Notes: generated by a model not told the origin, from the sequence alone. A DNA stretch of 64,000 bases from Pagrus major (GCF_040436345.1 NC_133221.1:20891165-20955164), one strand, 5' to 3'; shown: positions 1 to 11,982, numbered from the stretch's first letter. Numbers and translations are program-made.

Positions 1-1105
1 AAACCTAAAGGAAATTAAGCACACAAGGACGGTGGGAGCAGCAGAGACTGCTACAAATTCCACAGGATGTATATACAATGCAAGGGGACTACATAGTATA
101 CAGCTGATGACTTTCTCATATGTTGCATAGGCTAGCATTTGATATTATGGAATACACAGTACATACAAGCTATTGTTGTGGCTAACAGACCTTTAAAGCA
201 CCCCTGAGCACCAGTAAAAACCCTTTTTCTCACGTAGCCAGAATCCCACATGACATTTCGGCCAACTGTATGAAGCACCGTGTGCAGAAGTTGTTTTCGA
301 CATGACACTCATGAGCTCTGAGGGGGCTAGCATGAGGCTAACGGGAAAGGAAAAAAAAAGAGCACCCTCATTTGCAAGAGTAACGTGACATTCTGCCCAC
401 TTTAACACTGACATATAAAAACCTAATACATATCTGTGAAATTTAGCAGAAGGGTTTGTGCCACTGTCTCTGGTATTCTCTAGGTAGTTAGGAGGATTTT
501 AACTTTTGAAGTGCATTATTAATGTGAATTGACTGTACTTTTTAACTGCCACCCATTCCAAAAAAGAACAGCTTTGATGACTTCTGGCTCGTTCCTTATA
601 AAGGCTTACACACAGCTAGCAGTTATTAGACATAGTGATAGCATTGTGTTGACAATGAATCCATAGTACTTCTGTTAATAGTTACCAGAACAAGCCATCC
701 AGTCTTTAATTTGTGCTAACCCCAGATTGCGTGCACAGGACGACATTTTATAGTTGCACTTAGTTTTAGTGCACAAAGTTAGGCAGCAATGCCCCCTTTT
801 TTTGTTATTTTTTGCAACTGTAAGTGTGCTAAATGGGTGTACAAATAATGAAGTCTCAGCTTAGCTCCGCTTGCTTTACAAACTCGTTTAATACGTGCAC
901 TGAATGAGTGATGTAATGTTTAATGAATAGGCTTTAGACACTGCAAATGTTTGCAACGACATGTTTGTTTCCTCCCTTCTGCTTTGCCACATATTATCAG
1001 TCTTCTAGGTCTTTAATTTGTGCCATCTGATTTGTTTGAACCATTTTAATTTAATTGCAGTGTTTCTTGTTCATATTGTTTCAATAAAAAACTGAAAACA
1101 CTCCG
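1..1105 (+). other. Possible 3'UTR of an upstream gene
   Basis: No open frame that looks like protein. The stretch is AT-rich and unique-looking, and ends in a canonical AATAAA (1083-1088) followed by A-rich sequence and then a T/C-rich tract with GT (about 1110-1140), the usual layout of a vertebrate cleavage site. It could therefore be the terminal 3'UTR of a + strand gene lying left of the window. A chance AATAAA in AT-rich DNA is an equal alternative. I cannot name the gene. Confidence 0.3.
1083..1088 (+). terminator. Candidate polyadenylation signal AATAAA
   Basis: Exact AATAAA hexamer with a T/C-rich downstream element 25-55 bases later. It would end the possible upstream 3'UTR. The support is positional only. 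Confidence 0.3.
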
Positions 1106-2925
1106 CAGAGTACGTCTCTCTCTTTCTCCCCTCTTTTGCCTTTTTGTGTGTGAGAACATCCCTCAATACCTTTTTATAATAGCTGTTTATTCTCAGCAGA
1201 CATTCCATTAATTAGATCACGTAGTTAACGTGGAAACGCCTAAAAGTCAACACATTCCTGAGCAGCACTGTATTAAGTCTTGAGTCAGGCCGAAATACTC
1301 GAGACAGTTAAAATCGCATGACACTTATTTTCTATTTCCAAGTGCAATCCACTCATCATTAACAAGCTTCCACGCGGGCAGCATCCAGTCCACTCTGATT
1401 GGCTCATTCAAGTAATGCTTCAAATTTGAAAAAAAAACAACCCCTTTTCAGCAGGGAGACAAACAGCACCAAATATGGAGGAACATATGGCCTCGGACCG
1501 TTGAGTCGGTTGAGACCTCTGACAGTTAGGTGTGTTTTTTATGTCATGTTGTGGACTTTTTCATACAGTGCTGTTAAGCTGAGGCAAGGCTCCAACAGTA
1601 GGCTGCGAGTTGCACAGAGATGCTCTGTGTCTGGCTTCCTCTCCTCCGTGTGGTTTTAGGCACAGGCCCAACGCCCACCTCCCCAGCCTCTGCCCCACCG
1701 GCGAGCTTCATAACTCTCTTTAGCTCACTCTCGCGCCTCAGACTGCTGGGAACAATGGAGTCTTTTGAGAGGGGCAGATGGAGAGGCTGTGGGCCGTGGC
1801 TGTGAAGCTGCTCGCCAGCAGCTCCCTCTCTCCCCTACAGCAAAGGGGAATTCTGTACATCGCTGCAGGGTGGGGTCACTTCCTGGGTGGGCACAGCATC
1901 GATCATGTGCATTTACACACACACACGCACACTTAGAAATACTCTAAAAGAGACCAAAATTACTTACTCTGTACCTCAGTTGAACACATGTTAAACCTAT
2001 CACAGCAGTCATGCTCCAGCAAAATGTCCCAGCAGAAGCAGCTATTAGGAAATACTTTAAGAGTGTGTGATTCACTGAGAGTCTCAGTCACATTCATGAC
2101 ACACACAGGTCTGTCTCATATTTAATTATCAGACTCAAAAACCGCTTTCTCATGAGGTGTGCTGGCATAAATATGAGCCGAGTGTGCGAAAGCTCTGCAT
2201 ATTCACGTGTTTGTGTGTGTCTGGGCTGTACATGCTATGAGCTGTATAAACATACACGATGTACTGTATGAGCCTATATGTGCACACATGAAATAAATCC
2301 CAGTGAGTTTAGTCACTACACGAAGTTCCCCCTCCCCACTCTTTTCCCTCATCTGGAGCTGACTGAAAAACGGGGAAGGAAGAAGCTGCACAGCTCCAGC
2401 AGACAGACACATGAGGAAATATCTTTCCCTCTAAATAAAACCAGACCGGTGTATTTTGATTAACACAAGAATGTGTGTTTACATGTATTTTTCTCTGTGC
2501 AGTGGGAACCAGAAATAGCAGGTTACTTATAGCTGACTGTGAGCTGTCTGTTATATTCCGCACAGGAGAAACCAGTGGTCTGGACTGGTCTTCATTTTTA
2601 ATGGTAGGAAAACTGTTGGTGCCGACTCAGCAAGTTATAATCCTAGCAGTGTAAAGAAAGCACAGACTGTATAACAATGGAGGAATGAGGTTTTTCCGAA
2701 TGCAGGGCTTAATATAAACACCAGGCATCCGGCTAATTCTGTTACATTTGTTTTTGGCAGTTGATGCCATCTTTCCTACAAGATGTTTTCCCTTGTAGCC
2801 TATCAATACGTACTTTAATTCAAAAAAACAAGTACAGGTCCAGTGTGAATATAATATTCAGAATTGTGTTAATAAGTGTGTCACCTGAAACTAAGAATCA
2901 TTTTCATTAGCTAAGAATAAGCCCT

Positions 2926-3172
2926 TTATATCTACAGAGGGAGCAGATCCTCTTCCACAAAGTCCGCCATGTTGCACTGCCATGTTTCTAGAGCAGCGAC
3001 AGAACGGACAAACAAAACATTGGCTCTAGAGCGGACTAGAGAGGTGTTTTTTGCATTTTTAGTGGCAACTTGTTGAAGTAGGGGAGTGTGAGATGAGAGG
3101 TATTCAGTCAGGTGCAATCTGCAACCATACAGCTAGTTTTCACTAAATCCAACACACTGGACCTTTAGATCA
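2926..3172 (-). repeat. Teleost interspersed repeat ('taaaggtccagtgtgttgg' family)
   Basis: Read on the minus strand, it opens with 'taaaggtccagtgtgttgg', continues through a stretch rich in TCTAGAGC and 'aacatggcggactttg', and ends at 'ctgctccctctgtag'. I recognise this as a high-copy element of fish genomes, often found in introns. The small minus-strand open frame at 2,932-3,117 belongs to the repeat and is not a gene. The class of the element is not certain to me. Confidence 0.5.
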
Positions 3173-4791
3173 ACAGAAAATTACAATGGAAAAGGTTGAA
3201 ATTGACAAATAACAAAAAGAAAATCTACAACAAGTACAATCATCATCATCAAGTACTTCATTGAAAAAAAGTAATTCCCGCAAATATTTTTTTATTTGTA
3301 TTTCTTTATTTATTTTTACATCTGCATTGATTTATTTAAAAAAAGTTGATGTTTTGGTCACAAAGACGTTTCTCAAGGAAAGGTTTCTTGAGAAATGTCA
3401 ACCTTTTTTAAATTACCAATAAAACCTTGGGTATCTGCACTGTGTGTAGCAATTAAGTGGTACCGTGGTTTTGCTTTTCCTTACTGTTATGTGGCCAAAG
3501 ATCTCACAACACTGATTATTAGCCTGGATCAAAGAACAAGTCGGGTTGTCGCATTTTCCTCCTTTCTTTTTATTTTATGCAATTACTCACAACAAAAATT
3601 ATAAATGCACTACTTTGGCTCTGATGCAACATACAGTCTGCAACTAGAGGGACTAGTAACTACAGTGCCTCCAAAATGTCTTGGAGTGGAAGTATGAAGT
3701 ACCAGAAAATGAAAATACTCAAGTATAAGTACCTCAAAATTGTACTTAAGTATAATACTTGAGTAAATTCACATAGCAACATTCCATCACTGTACGCAAC
3801 TGCATTATTCAGTTTGCAACACATAATTACTTTGACATTTTCCCCAAATTGATAAATTAAAGGACAAAACCAAAACAACTAAGTGTTGATTCATCTGGTG
3901 TTTCCAGTTTTCAGCGCCATCTCATTGGGATATGATGTATTAATACACAAAAATAGATCCCTCTTACATATATGTTTGAAAATATCCATCTATTCTCTAA
4001 ATCACTTTTCTTCTTACAGTTTTTGGAGCCTTATAAGAAGAGAGGACATGCAAAAGGCCTCAGCTGGCCAGGACCCTCTTGCTAATATCATGTCACTGTA
4101 TCAGAAACAGTTTGAGAACATCAAATGGCCTCAATTCAGTGTCTGTATAAAACCACTATCTGGGACGTGATGTTCTTGTTTGACAAAATGCATTTGCAGT
4201 TTCAACTTGACAGTTTATTTAGTTTCACAGGAAGTGATTTGATAGTTGTATTATTGTTACAGACACAAAGAAGTACTTTGAATATTTACAATGGACAAGA
4301 CACTAGTATAAACAAGCAGCAGTTTTCTCCATGTGTGTTTATGTCTGAACCCTTCAGTATTCATGTCCGGAGGTGACAGGAATGCCATCCTACAGTGATT
4401 GGAGCTCTGTAGCAGTGTGTGTATGTCTACTTGCGTGCAAGGAGCGCCATATGTCAAGCCTGTAGAGCGCAGGGGTTTGTGATGTCACGAGATAAATGTC
4501 AGCCTATAGGCCAGTGGGCTTTGAGTGCCGCAGACAGCTGGGTGGATGGAGAGGGTGGGGCAGGGGTGGAAGGGGGCGAGGGGTGGGAGGGGGATAAAGT
4601 TGGGTGACAGTGTGTTTGTGTGTGTGGTGCAGATACAGTGGGGATGATGCAAGGAATAGCCGAATTTGCTTGTGTGTGACTGTGTGTGACTTGAAGACAG
4701 TGAAAAGGGAGAAGGATTGATGATGTGTGTATGTGTGTACAGTATCTTGCATATGGTGTGCTGCTATATGGGGTCAGGGTGCTTCTTTTAA

Positions 4792-4814
4792 TGTGTGTGT
4801 ATGTGTGTGTGTGT

Positions 4815-4872
<58 letters not shown>
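4792..4872 (+). repeat. (TG)n microsatellite
   Basis: About 80 bases of TG with two early interruptions (an A and a GG). The long open frames on both strands across it are products of the dinucleotide repeat. Confidence 0.95.
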
Positions 4873-4875
<3 letters not shown>

Positions 4876-4950
4876 AAGTGAGAAGGGGCAGTGATTCCGG
4901 AGGACACATGTGTGTTTATTGGACTTTGAGGAATTATTGGCATGGGTGTG

Positions 4951-4952
<2 letters not shown>

Positions 4953-4996
<44 letters not shown>
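4953..4996 (+). repeat. Second (TG)n microsatellite
   Basis: About 44 bases of uninterrupted TG, separated from the previous array by about 80 bases of ordinary sequence. The pair may be one older array split by mutation or insertion. Confidence 0.95.
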
Positions 4997-4999
<3 letters not shown>

Positions 5000-6409
5000 G
5001 TCAGTACATAAATACACAGTACAGAGGGCTACAGTTGTGTGCACTTATGTAAAGTATCATGTGTTTTTGCACTGAACAGTTTGTATTTGTGCTCCGACAT
5101 GCTCACATTTACATGTTCTTCCCTGCACATCTGGCGTCCCACGACATGAAGCAATAAAATTTGACTTCGTCCCAGTGACATGACATGTTGTCTGATCACA
5201 GGCGAGGCTTTGTCTGTGCTGGGTGGCACACATTTTCTATAAGGGGCCCTTATTGTTTCATACCAAAGCCCTGCTCACTGATCCTCCAGATACACAGACA
5301 CGTTGTGAACCACCTCTCCCTCTTTGTCTCTCTTGTTCTATATGTTCATGTGGATGGTGAATGATTCATTGTGCACAGAGTCATTAGCACGAACCGGCGC
5401 CCACTGCCACAGGATACGTTGCCATGCATGTAATCTGGGGCACACTTTGTCTCAATTTACTCTCACAATGTCTCAGTTTCCTGTTTGTTTTAAATTTGTC
5501 CCCAAGAAAAGTAACAACTTTTAGAGCTTTGGTGTGGTTAAACTTTTTAAAAAAAATAGTTTTGTTCTTAATTTATGTTCATTCCCATTTTTGTTGTGTT
5601 ATAAATTGCAAAGGTGACCACGAGAACCAAACATCCAACTTAGATCATACAGTAGTTACAACACTAATACAGCATACATACACATGCCTGCAGAGCCCAC
5701 CTCTCAAATACACAGTCATAAATGTGAAAAATATTATAACATGGTCTGTATGCATAAATGGTAAGTCTCATTACAGTTGGCAGTGATGCAATATAATCAC
5801 CTGGAGAGAAACAGGAAATTAATCATATAAAAAGGGGGGAAAGTACATTCTCACAAAAGCTTATATATGAGACATCCCCTGTTCTATTCTCTTAAATGTC
5901 AGCTGCCTTTTGAAAGATGTACTATCTATATCTAACCATGATGCAACAGAGTACAATTTCTGATAAACCTGTAGGGGAGACAAGGGATGGCTGTGACATG
6001 TTTTGTTTCTAACTACTCCGACTATATCACAGAATTTATTAACTGAAACCAATGTTTGTTTACAATAACTTCTGGGTAGAAAAAACTCTGCATCATGCAC
6101 AAGCTTACATACAATTTAATTGTTTTTTTTCCATGATATTATTTTAGTTTCCATCGCATTCATCCAAAATGCATGTTTGAAGCTTTTTATCTCATTAATA
6201 GCAACACTTTCACTTTCAAATTTAAATTGGAGACCTAATTTACCTGTTGGGCCACAGATTAAAGAAAATTAAAGCTTGAGTTTAATTGAAAACTAGCAGT
6301 TGATCTGAGTTGTCACTGTTGGATAGATATCAAAGACCTAGCAAACCAACACAGTGCATCAAATAACCACAGCAGAAACATCAGATAGGTTGGATTATTG
6401 TGATTTAAG

Positions 6410-6600
6410 GTGCAATATGTAAGAATTTACCACCTGTCAAAGGTCACTCCAAACAAATATGTGGCAACACATCCAAAATAAAAGAGTTTCCTGATTTCAC
6501 ATATCCCCTTAATACTAATAGACCGCTAGATGTCAACCTGGAAGAGGGTGTTGTTGGCGACACGATGTTATAGTAATTTGGTCGATACTAAGAGTTCCAC
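6410..6600 (+). repeat. Probable interspersed repeat ('ggtgcaatatgtaagaatt' type)
   Basis: The stretch begins with 'aaggtgcaatatgtaagaat' and contains 'agaccgctagatgtcaacctgg', phrases I associate with a common teleost non-coding repeat. Boundaries are approximate and no target-site duplication was found. Confidence 0.35.
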
Positions 6601-9162
6601 TGTTACAACCTGCCCCGATACAGGGGTAAGTCGCAACACAACCTGGGGCTACTTGTGTCATTAAGAGTCAAGAAATAAAAATTGTTACCAAACCACAAAG
6701 TATAGATGTTTATAGTGCCTGAGAACCAATCAGGACATGCCCATGACTTGTAACCTCGTGTTTGAGGTTGTACTTCACCGTAAATTGATATGCAAACTTC
6801 CTGACCCAAAGGAAAGTAAAAATAGTGCCTGATTACACACTGATACATACACTGGTAACTGATTACTTAGGTTTGCCTTGTTGACCTGCTACCGGTCAGA
6901 TGCTCTTCACTACTTCACATGGAGTGAGTCCAGAATAAGTCTGCTGCCTCACCAGTCAAGATATCGGCTTGCTGCACATTGAAGACTGATTGCCGTGATA
7001 GCCCACAAGCAACAGACCTTACTGTCTTTTCCAGCCTGACCTCATCTGATGCAGATTTTAGCACATGCGGCGCAAACACACCTCTATCAGTTTTTATCCC
7101 TGTCAGCCATTGCTTAGCCAGCTGTAGCATCATGGTTTAAAACTGGCATAGATGAGATGCCTTGCATTTCACCCAACAGGCTGTTCAGTAAAACATGTAC
7201 AAAATTCTAACTCCAGCAGTATCAGTTTTAATCTAAATATATACGTAATTTCTCAGCTGAAAGTGTGTGTTTTGGATCAAAAATGTGCATACTTCTTCAC
7301 ACAGCTATGAGAGTTCAAATGCAAGACCAGGAAGGAAATGGTCATACATGAAACTGATCACATTAATCATGTCATCCCTTCTTGGCAAAAGTGCTGTTAC
7401 AATGATCTCCAGTCTCCCCTATATATATTAAACTGCTTTCAGTTTGAGCAAAAGTCATTCCTACTGTATGACAGACTTTGACTGCTTAGCCATGTGTGTA
7501 ACACGGCTTCCAGGCGGTCAGCACCTGCTTATACGATGATTTGACGTATGTGTCTGACCAGCAGACCCAATTGTGAGCTGCTCGTCATAATTCCACAGCT
7601 GCAATTGCCATCAACAGTGAACGACATGCTGGAGCCTTGGGCATGTCCAGAGTGAGTCGCTATGACGAGTTATAAATAAACATAATCATGGTCAACTTGC
7701 CACTACATTAACTCTGCGTGAGAATCTTACACCATCTAACAACACATTTTGTTCCTCAAGAGCTCATCGCATAGCACTATGAAAGCAACTGTACTGGAAA
7801 GTTTGGGTTGAATCTAAAATACAGAGCGAGGGAAAAGCCTGAGCAGACAGAGGCCTGTTGTTTATGATCTTTCATTATAGCTCACTGGAAGGCTGGCATG
7901 TAGTTTGATAGCGAAACACCACTCAGCCTACATACCATGCATGTGCCATGAGAACACCACCCTTGTGCTGCACAATGTCACAGATGTATACGTGGGGTCT
8001 GGTGAACTCCTACATATCCTCTCAAAGAATGTCTTTTACTCTGGTATGATTCTGGAGGTGGAAATACGGCCATGTGAAACCAGCGGGTAGCTTTCTATCA
8101 GTGTAGGTGTGAGCTTTATATGAGATGGTGCCTTGTGATTCAATTGACAATTGTTGGGGGAAAACAGAGAACTGGTCAGGGGGAGAGAACACATACTGGA
8201 GCACATCATAAATCCTCGTTCTGTCTGCTCAGTTTGACTTCTGTTTTCTCAACAGCTGTGAAACAGACATGACAATGGGGATTCAGGATATTGACATATG
8301 GCTTCGCTATAACATCAGAATTAAAATTTCCATTGAACTTGAACATATGTGTGCAAGATGAAATTACTTTCAAGGAAAAAGTGTGTGCATGTATGTAGAT
8401 TGAAATAAAATGGCCTTCGGTTGTCTTGACTTTTAAGTAACTTCTTTTGTGGAGAGGTTTACAATATAGTGATCATCTGGTTGTCTATTTAGTATATTTG
8501 AAAATAATCTCAATACTACTATATGCTACAATTGACAATATAGTTAAACCATTAATATTGTAAGACAGTAATATTACACATTTTAAAACGTATATTTCAG
8601 GTAAACAACACAGCAAAGCTTTTCCCTCCTTCTATCTGCTAGCTTTATCATCTTTTCTTTATGATATAGCGCCCTCTACAGGCCAGATTAATACACTGCA
8701 AGGACAGAGTCTGTTCAGAAATGAAACATGATTTATGGTTGAGTTCTTACAAAATTCAAGAATTTAAATTTAAATTTAAATAAATTATTTTTTATTATTA
8801 TTAAAATGTATTTATTTTTCGCATATTTGATAACTCAAATGCATTTTTGAGAATGTAAAGTTGTAGGTAACCAAGGTTAAAAACTCATAAGTAAAATCAT
8901 CATGTAACCGACAGGTAAAAGAAGGTTACTGTTTCAATGTGGAGCTTGTTCTGTTTTTTCAGACGCACAAAAAAAATAATAATTGAAATAATAAAAACAA
9001 GTTAGCTGGAGACAGCATTAATATTTGTAATTTCTTTGATGCATGACTGTGATATCTCAGCATGCAGCATAACATTATCATGAAACAGTTTGTACAGCCT
9101 GTCAATGATGCTTCTCATTTCAGTCTGAGGTGACTGCTTCTTCTGCTGTGATGTTTTTTTTC

Positions 9163-9182
9163 TTCTTCTTCTTCTTCTTCCA
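9163..9182 (+). repeat. (TTC)n microsatellite
   Basis: Six TTC units directly before 'cag'. It gives the artefactual poly-glutamate stretch in the minus-strand frame at 9,115-9,387, which I do not accept as a gene. Confidence 0.85.
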
Positions 9183-9183
9183 G

Positions 9184-9780
9184 CGCTTCAACAAACTTGT
9201 TGCTGATTGGTCCGAATTTAACATCCACATTCTCTGACCAATCACAACGCCAGAACCTTGTAGGTGCATTAGGGAAGAAAAACACACAACTGTCTACAAC
9301 CTGCTCAGGAGGAATAATCCAACCCGTTGCCTGGCTGCCAACAGAAGTACGTATGAAAGTGTAACGAGCACTTTTGTAGCCTGTCACAGTTAGTGTCCGT
9401 GACGGTCGTGTCGAACATCCTATCCTAAATATAGCCAGGGCTTGTGAGCTAGCAGTGCGGCTAGCTGTACATCGTTAATGCTTTAATGGCGATAACAGCT
9501 GATTCTTTTCCACACTTGGTATGTGAAGCCTTGTCTCAGGACCTTGACGGGTGTGGGGGTTTAATTTCCAAGTGTCTTCCCTGTGTCTGGAGGGTAGTGG
9601 TGGGGCTATTTTAGAGAAGCCAGTTGACCTTTCTGTGGACGAGCTAGCAGCCTCTGTAGCAAAACAGTGAAGTGACGACGTGTTGTGTGACCAGCCAGCA
9701 ATGGTGCAAGGACGGGGGAGCGTCACCAAACCAGGTGAAGCAGATGCGTGTGAACGCACACCAAAGCTAATCCGACTTGT
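9184..9780 (+). promoter_or_regulatory. prdm2: CpG-rich promoter / first-exon candidate for prdm2
   Basis: CpG dinucleotides are clearly denser here (about 20 in 600 bases) than in the surrounding AT-rich DNA. Two NF-Y type CCAAT boxes lie close together in opposite orientations: ATTGG near 9,206 and CCAAT near 9,237. A possible exon end, CCAG|GTGAAG, lies at 9,734/9,735. A T/C tract with a TTC repeat followed by CAG at about 9,155-9,183 resembles an acceptor, so an internal exon starting at 9,184 cannot be excluded. The position, 2.5 kb before the zinc-finger exon, fits an internal RIZ2-type promoter (PR-less form) or the 5' end of the whole gene. Transcription direction is inferred from the downstream gene, and a divergent minus-strand transcript is also possible. 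Confidence 0.4.
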
Positions 9781-10547
9781 AATGATAATATAAAATATGG
9801 ATGGATTCTTGCCATAAATATATAATTTGTGTGTTATAAGTGTCAAATAAGCCTGTTGCAGTGCAGATGGATGGAAATAGAAGTTGAATATTACGAGACT
9901 GGCTCAAATAATTCAGTATGTAGGCCCTTGATGATGGTGGAACACTTTTCGGTTCTGCAAACATGATATCGTGACTGATTCAGATTTATTTGTGCGACAG
10001 GAGCACACCACAGGACTGTATTAAAATACCTGCACGTGTATCAATATAAGATATAAGGTCTGTGTTGACATTGCCTCTTGTGTCTGAAAACTGCTTGTAA
10101 CGGACTCATTAGGCGGATAAGTGAATAAACTCAATTGTGCACAACGAGAAAGCTGATAAATTATCAATAAACACTTAAATGAAACCGATATTGATGTTGT
10201 AAGTGCTCGTGCAGTCGTGATGAGCAGGTGGAAGATCACGACAGATCAGCCACACATCATGAGCCTGCCATTTTGTCCCACCAAGCAGTAGATGCATCTT
10301 AAAATGCACCAAACTTATTTCTTCTTTTTACAAGTCTTACAGTAATATCTGAAAGGTAGCTATGACATCTAAATGATAATGATCGAGCTGTGTGGCAGTT
10401 ACCAGATGTGAATGTATGTAGTCAGTGTAGCAGGTAATGTAAAGCAGCCATACAAGGGTAAATAAGGTAGAGCATGGGGGCAGATTAGCTGTATTTTGGG
10501 ACTGTTCTCAGGCGACTAATGGTTCAAAAGAAAACACTGGCCTGTAG

Positions 10548-10830
10548 AGTATGGTTGCAGCCAATGTTTATTTTCATTATTGATTAATCTGTCAATTACT
10601 TTCAGGATTAATGGTTTAATCGTTTATTTATAAAATGTCAAAAAATTGCTAAAGAGTCTGAAGTGACGTCTTCAAATTGCTTCTTTTGTGCAAAACCCAG
10701 TGACTCTTAATTTACTACCATAAATGACAAAGAAAAGCAACTAATCCTTACATTTAAGGAGAAGATAATATTTGACATTTTTGTTTACAAAGTGACTGAA
10801 GCAATTACTTGAGGGACATCAGCATAAGTT
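10548..10830 (+). mobile_element. hAT-like non-autonomous repeat, degraded copy
   Basis: The copy starts near 'ggttgcagccaatg' and carries the family phrases 'attattgattaatctgtcaa', 'gtgacgtcttcaaattgct' and 'tttaaggagaagataat'. The same phrases appear in the copies at 37,017, 41,166 and 45,334. It is non-coding, lies in a probable 5' intron of prdm2, and its ends are worn. Confidence 0.5.
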
Positions 10831-11075
10831 AACGAGTCAGGACCGGAGGCTTATTCAGCAGCCAAATGACCAAAGAGATAGGCTGAAGTACACTGTGATC
10901 AACAACTCCCACACCACAGCTGTTCACACTGATCACTTTGTGTTTTTTATTATTCAGTAGTTCGAGCTTAAGTGCAATGCTTCATTATATTATTATGTGT
11001 CATGCTAAATTATGGAAATGGTTTCATTCTCTTTTTTTTTAAACGTGTTCTTTGCGGTTTTCTTTCTTCTTCCAG

Positions 11076-11144
11076 CAGAAAGAAAAGCCTGGGTTCATCT
11101 GTCCAACAAAACATGCTTTTTACTCTTCACTGACCATTAAAATG
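11076..11144 (+). other. prdm2: Candidate short 5' exon of prdm2 ending in ATG
   Basis: A strong acceptor (a T/C run ending 'ttcttccag' at 11,075) and a strong donor (ATG|GTAAGA, GT at 11,145) bound 69 bases. One frame is open throughout, but its sequence is not like any PRDM2 segment I know, so it may be 5'UTR. The last three bases are ATG (11,142-11,144) in good context (A at -3). If joined to 11,923 this ATG reads in frame into the big exon. If joined to 11,914 it gives ATG GTG TGA, a two-codon upstream ORF. Two alternative acceptor AGs at the 5' end (CAGCAG) allow a 3-base shift. The call rests on splice-site quality only. Confidence 0.4.
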
Positions 11145-11922
11145 GTAAGATGGTGTGTTAACAATTCTACGTATTATTTTACTTTAATGTTGACTCCTTG
11201 TTTCTGTCTTTAAATGTATAGGAAACAGAGGGTCGTCATGGCTGGTTATCATGGCTGAGATTATGAAATTAATACACTTGTGTTATTATACGTAGGATTT
11301 AGACAATATAATCATCATCAACAGTGTACAATGTAATACTTTTCTCATACAATTGTAATACATTTATACAAATGAAATAAAAGGAACTATTGCTCGTAAT
11401 AATAAACGTTATAATGATTAGTATTACTAATTAATGAGTGAATTGCAGCTCAAAGTGCTTTATGTAATAGGAGGCATCTGGGATAGTGATTTCATAGTAT
11501 GTATCATAACTGTTGCAGCCACTCCCTATTTAAGATGGCTACTTTTCTTATCAAACTATTTGTCTGGTGGTCTAGTGCCAAAACATCGCAAATAAATGTA
11601 TTTTTGCAAGTTCAACAGTGTGCAGGAGTTTGCTTGCAAGAATTTCAACACGATATATCCACCTACAGTAAAAGGCTTTTCAACCTTTTTGCCAGAAGAG
11701 TGCCTTAGATCTTTATTTTTTTCTCTACATATTAATTTGATAAAGCAGACTTCAATGATCCAAACTCACAGCATTTAAATGTTTGTGTTTGTGTGAATGA
11801 TTAGACTGCACAATTGTTTAAAAAAAAACCGATTAAGTTCATTTCAGTCCTTACTTGGCACTTAAGCTATATTATGCCGCTAATTGACAATATCACCTTG
11901 ATCTTTTCAATAGGTGTGATAG
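11145..11922 (+). other. prdm2: Intron between the 5' exon candidate and the prdm2 zinc-finger exon
   Basis: AT-rich sequence with GT start and two possible AG ends, 11,912-11,913 (after 'atcttttcaat') and 11,921-11,922. No other coding sequence is seen. The small frames at 11,499-11,778 are not supported. Confidence 0.35.
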
Positions 11923-11982
11923 CTGTCAAAAGTCCGGTGTGACAGACTTCCTCCAGAGAACTGGATACAACCTACACAGAAG
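11923..11982 (+). CDS. prdm2: Likely coding extension of the prdm2 exon upstream of the first ATG
   Basis: Twenty sense codons in frame with the large ORF, beginning right after an AG (11,921-11,922) that could be the acceptor. The peptide carries V-R-C-D followed by R and a P-E pair, in the place where human PRDM2 has its Rb-binding E-I-R-C-D-E and K-P-E-D. That similarity is hard to explain if the segment were always untranslated. It may still be coding or be an ancestral coding piece now serving as 5'UTR. The preceding exon must end in phase 0. Confidence 0.55.

Larger units (their letters stand above)
1106..9150. other. Non-coding stretch upstream of the prdm2 promoter candidate
   Basis: About 8 kb with no convincing exon. 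I looked for PR-domain coding sequence (conserved tryptophan-rich stretches that precede the zinc fingers in PRDM2) and saw none. The stretch holds a GC-richer patch at about 1,550-1,900, an interspersed repeat at 2,926-3,172, two TG arrays at 4,792-4,996 and a second interspersed repeat near 6,410-6,600. The rest is AT-rich sequence in which I see nothing specific. It may be intergenic or a 5' intron of a longer prdm2 transcript. Confidence 0.5.

Noticed and set aside
4499..5075. Long open frames on both strands over the TG arrays
   Set aside because: They are translations of the (TG)n/(CA)n repeats and have no other protein character.
8667..8683. 'agcgccctctacaggcc', with similar words near 42,130 and 46,065
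   Set aside because: Resembles 3' ends of fish retroelements, but each is too short to call an element.
9115..9387. 90-codon minus-strand frame with a peptide that at first looks protein-like
   Set aside because: Its end is a TTC-repeat product, it overlaps the CpG-rich promoter candidate with opposed CCAAT boxes, and I recognise no family.
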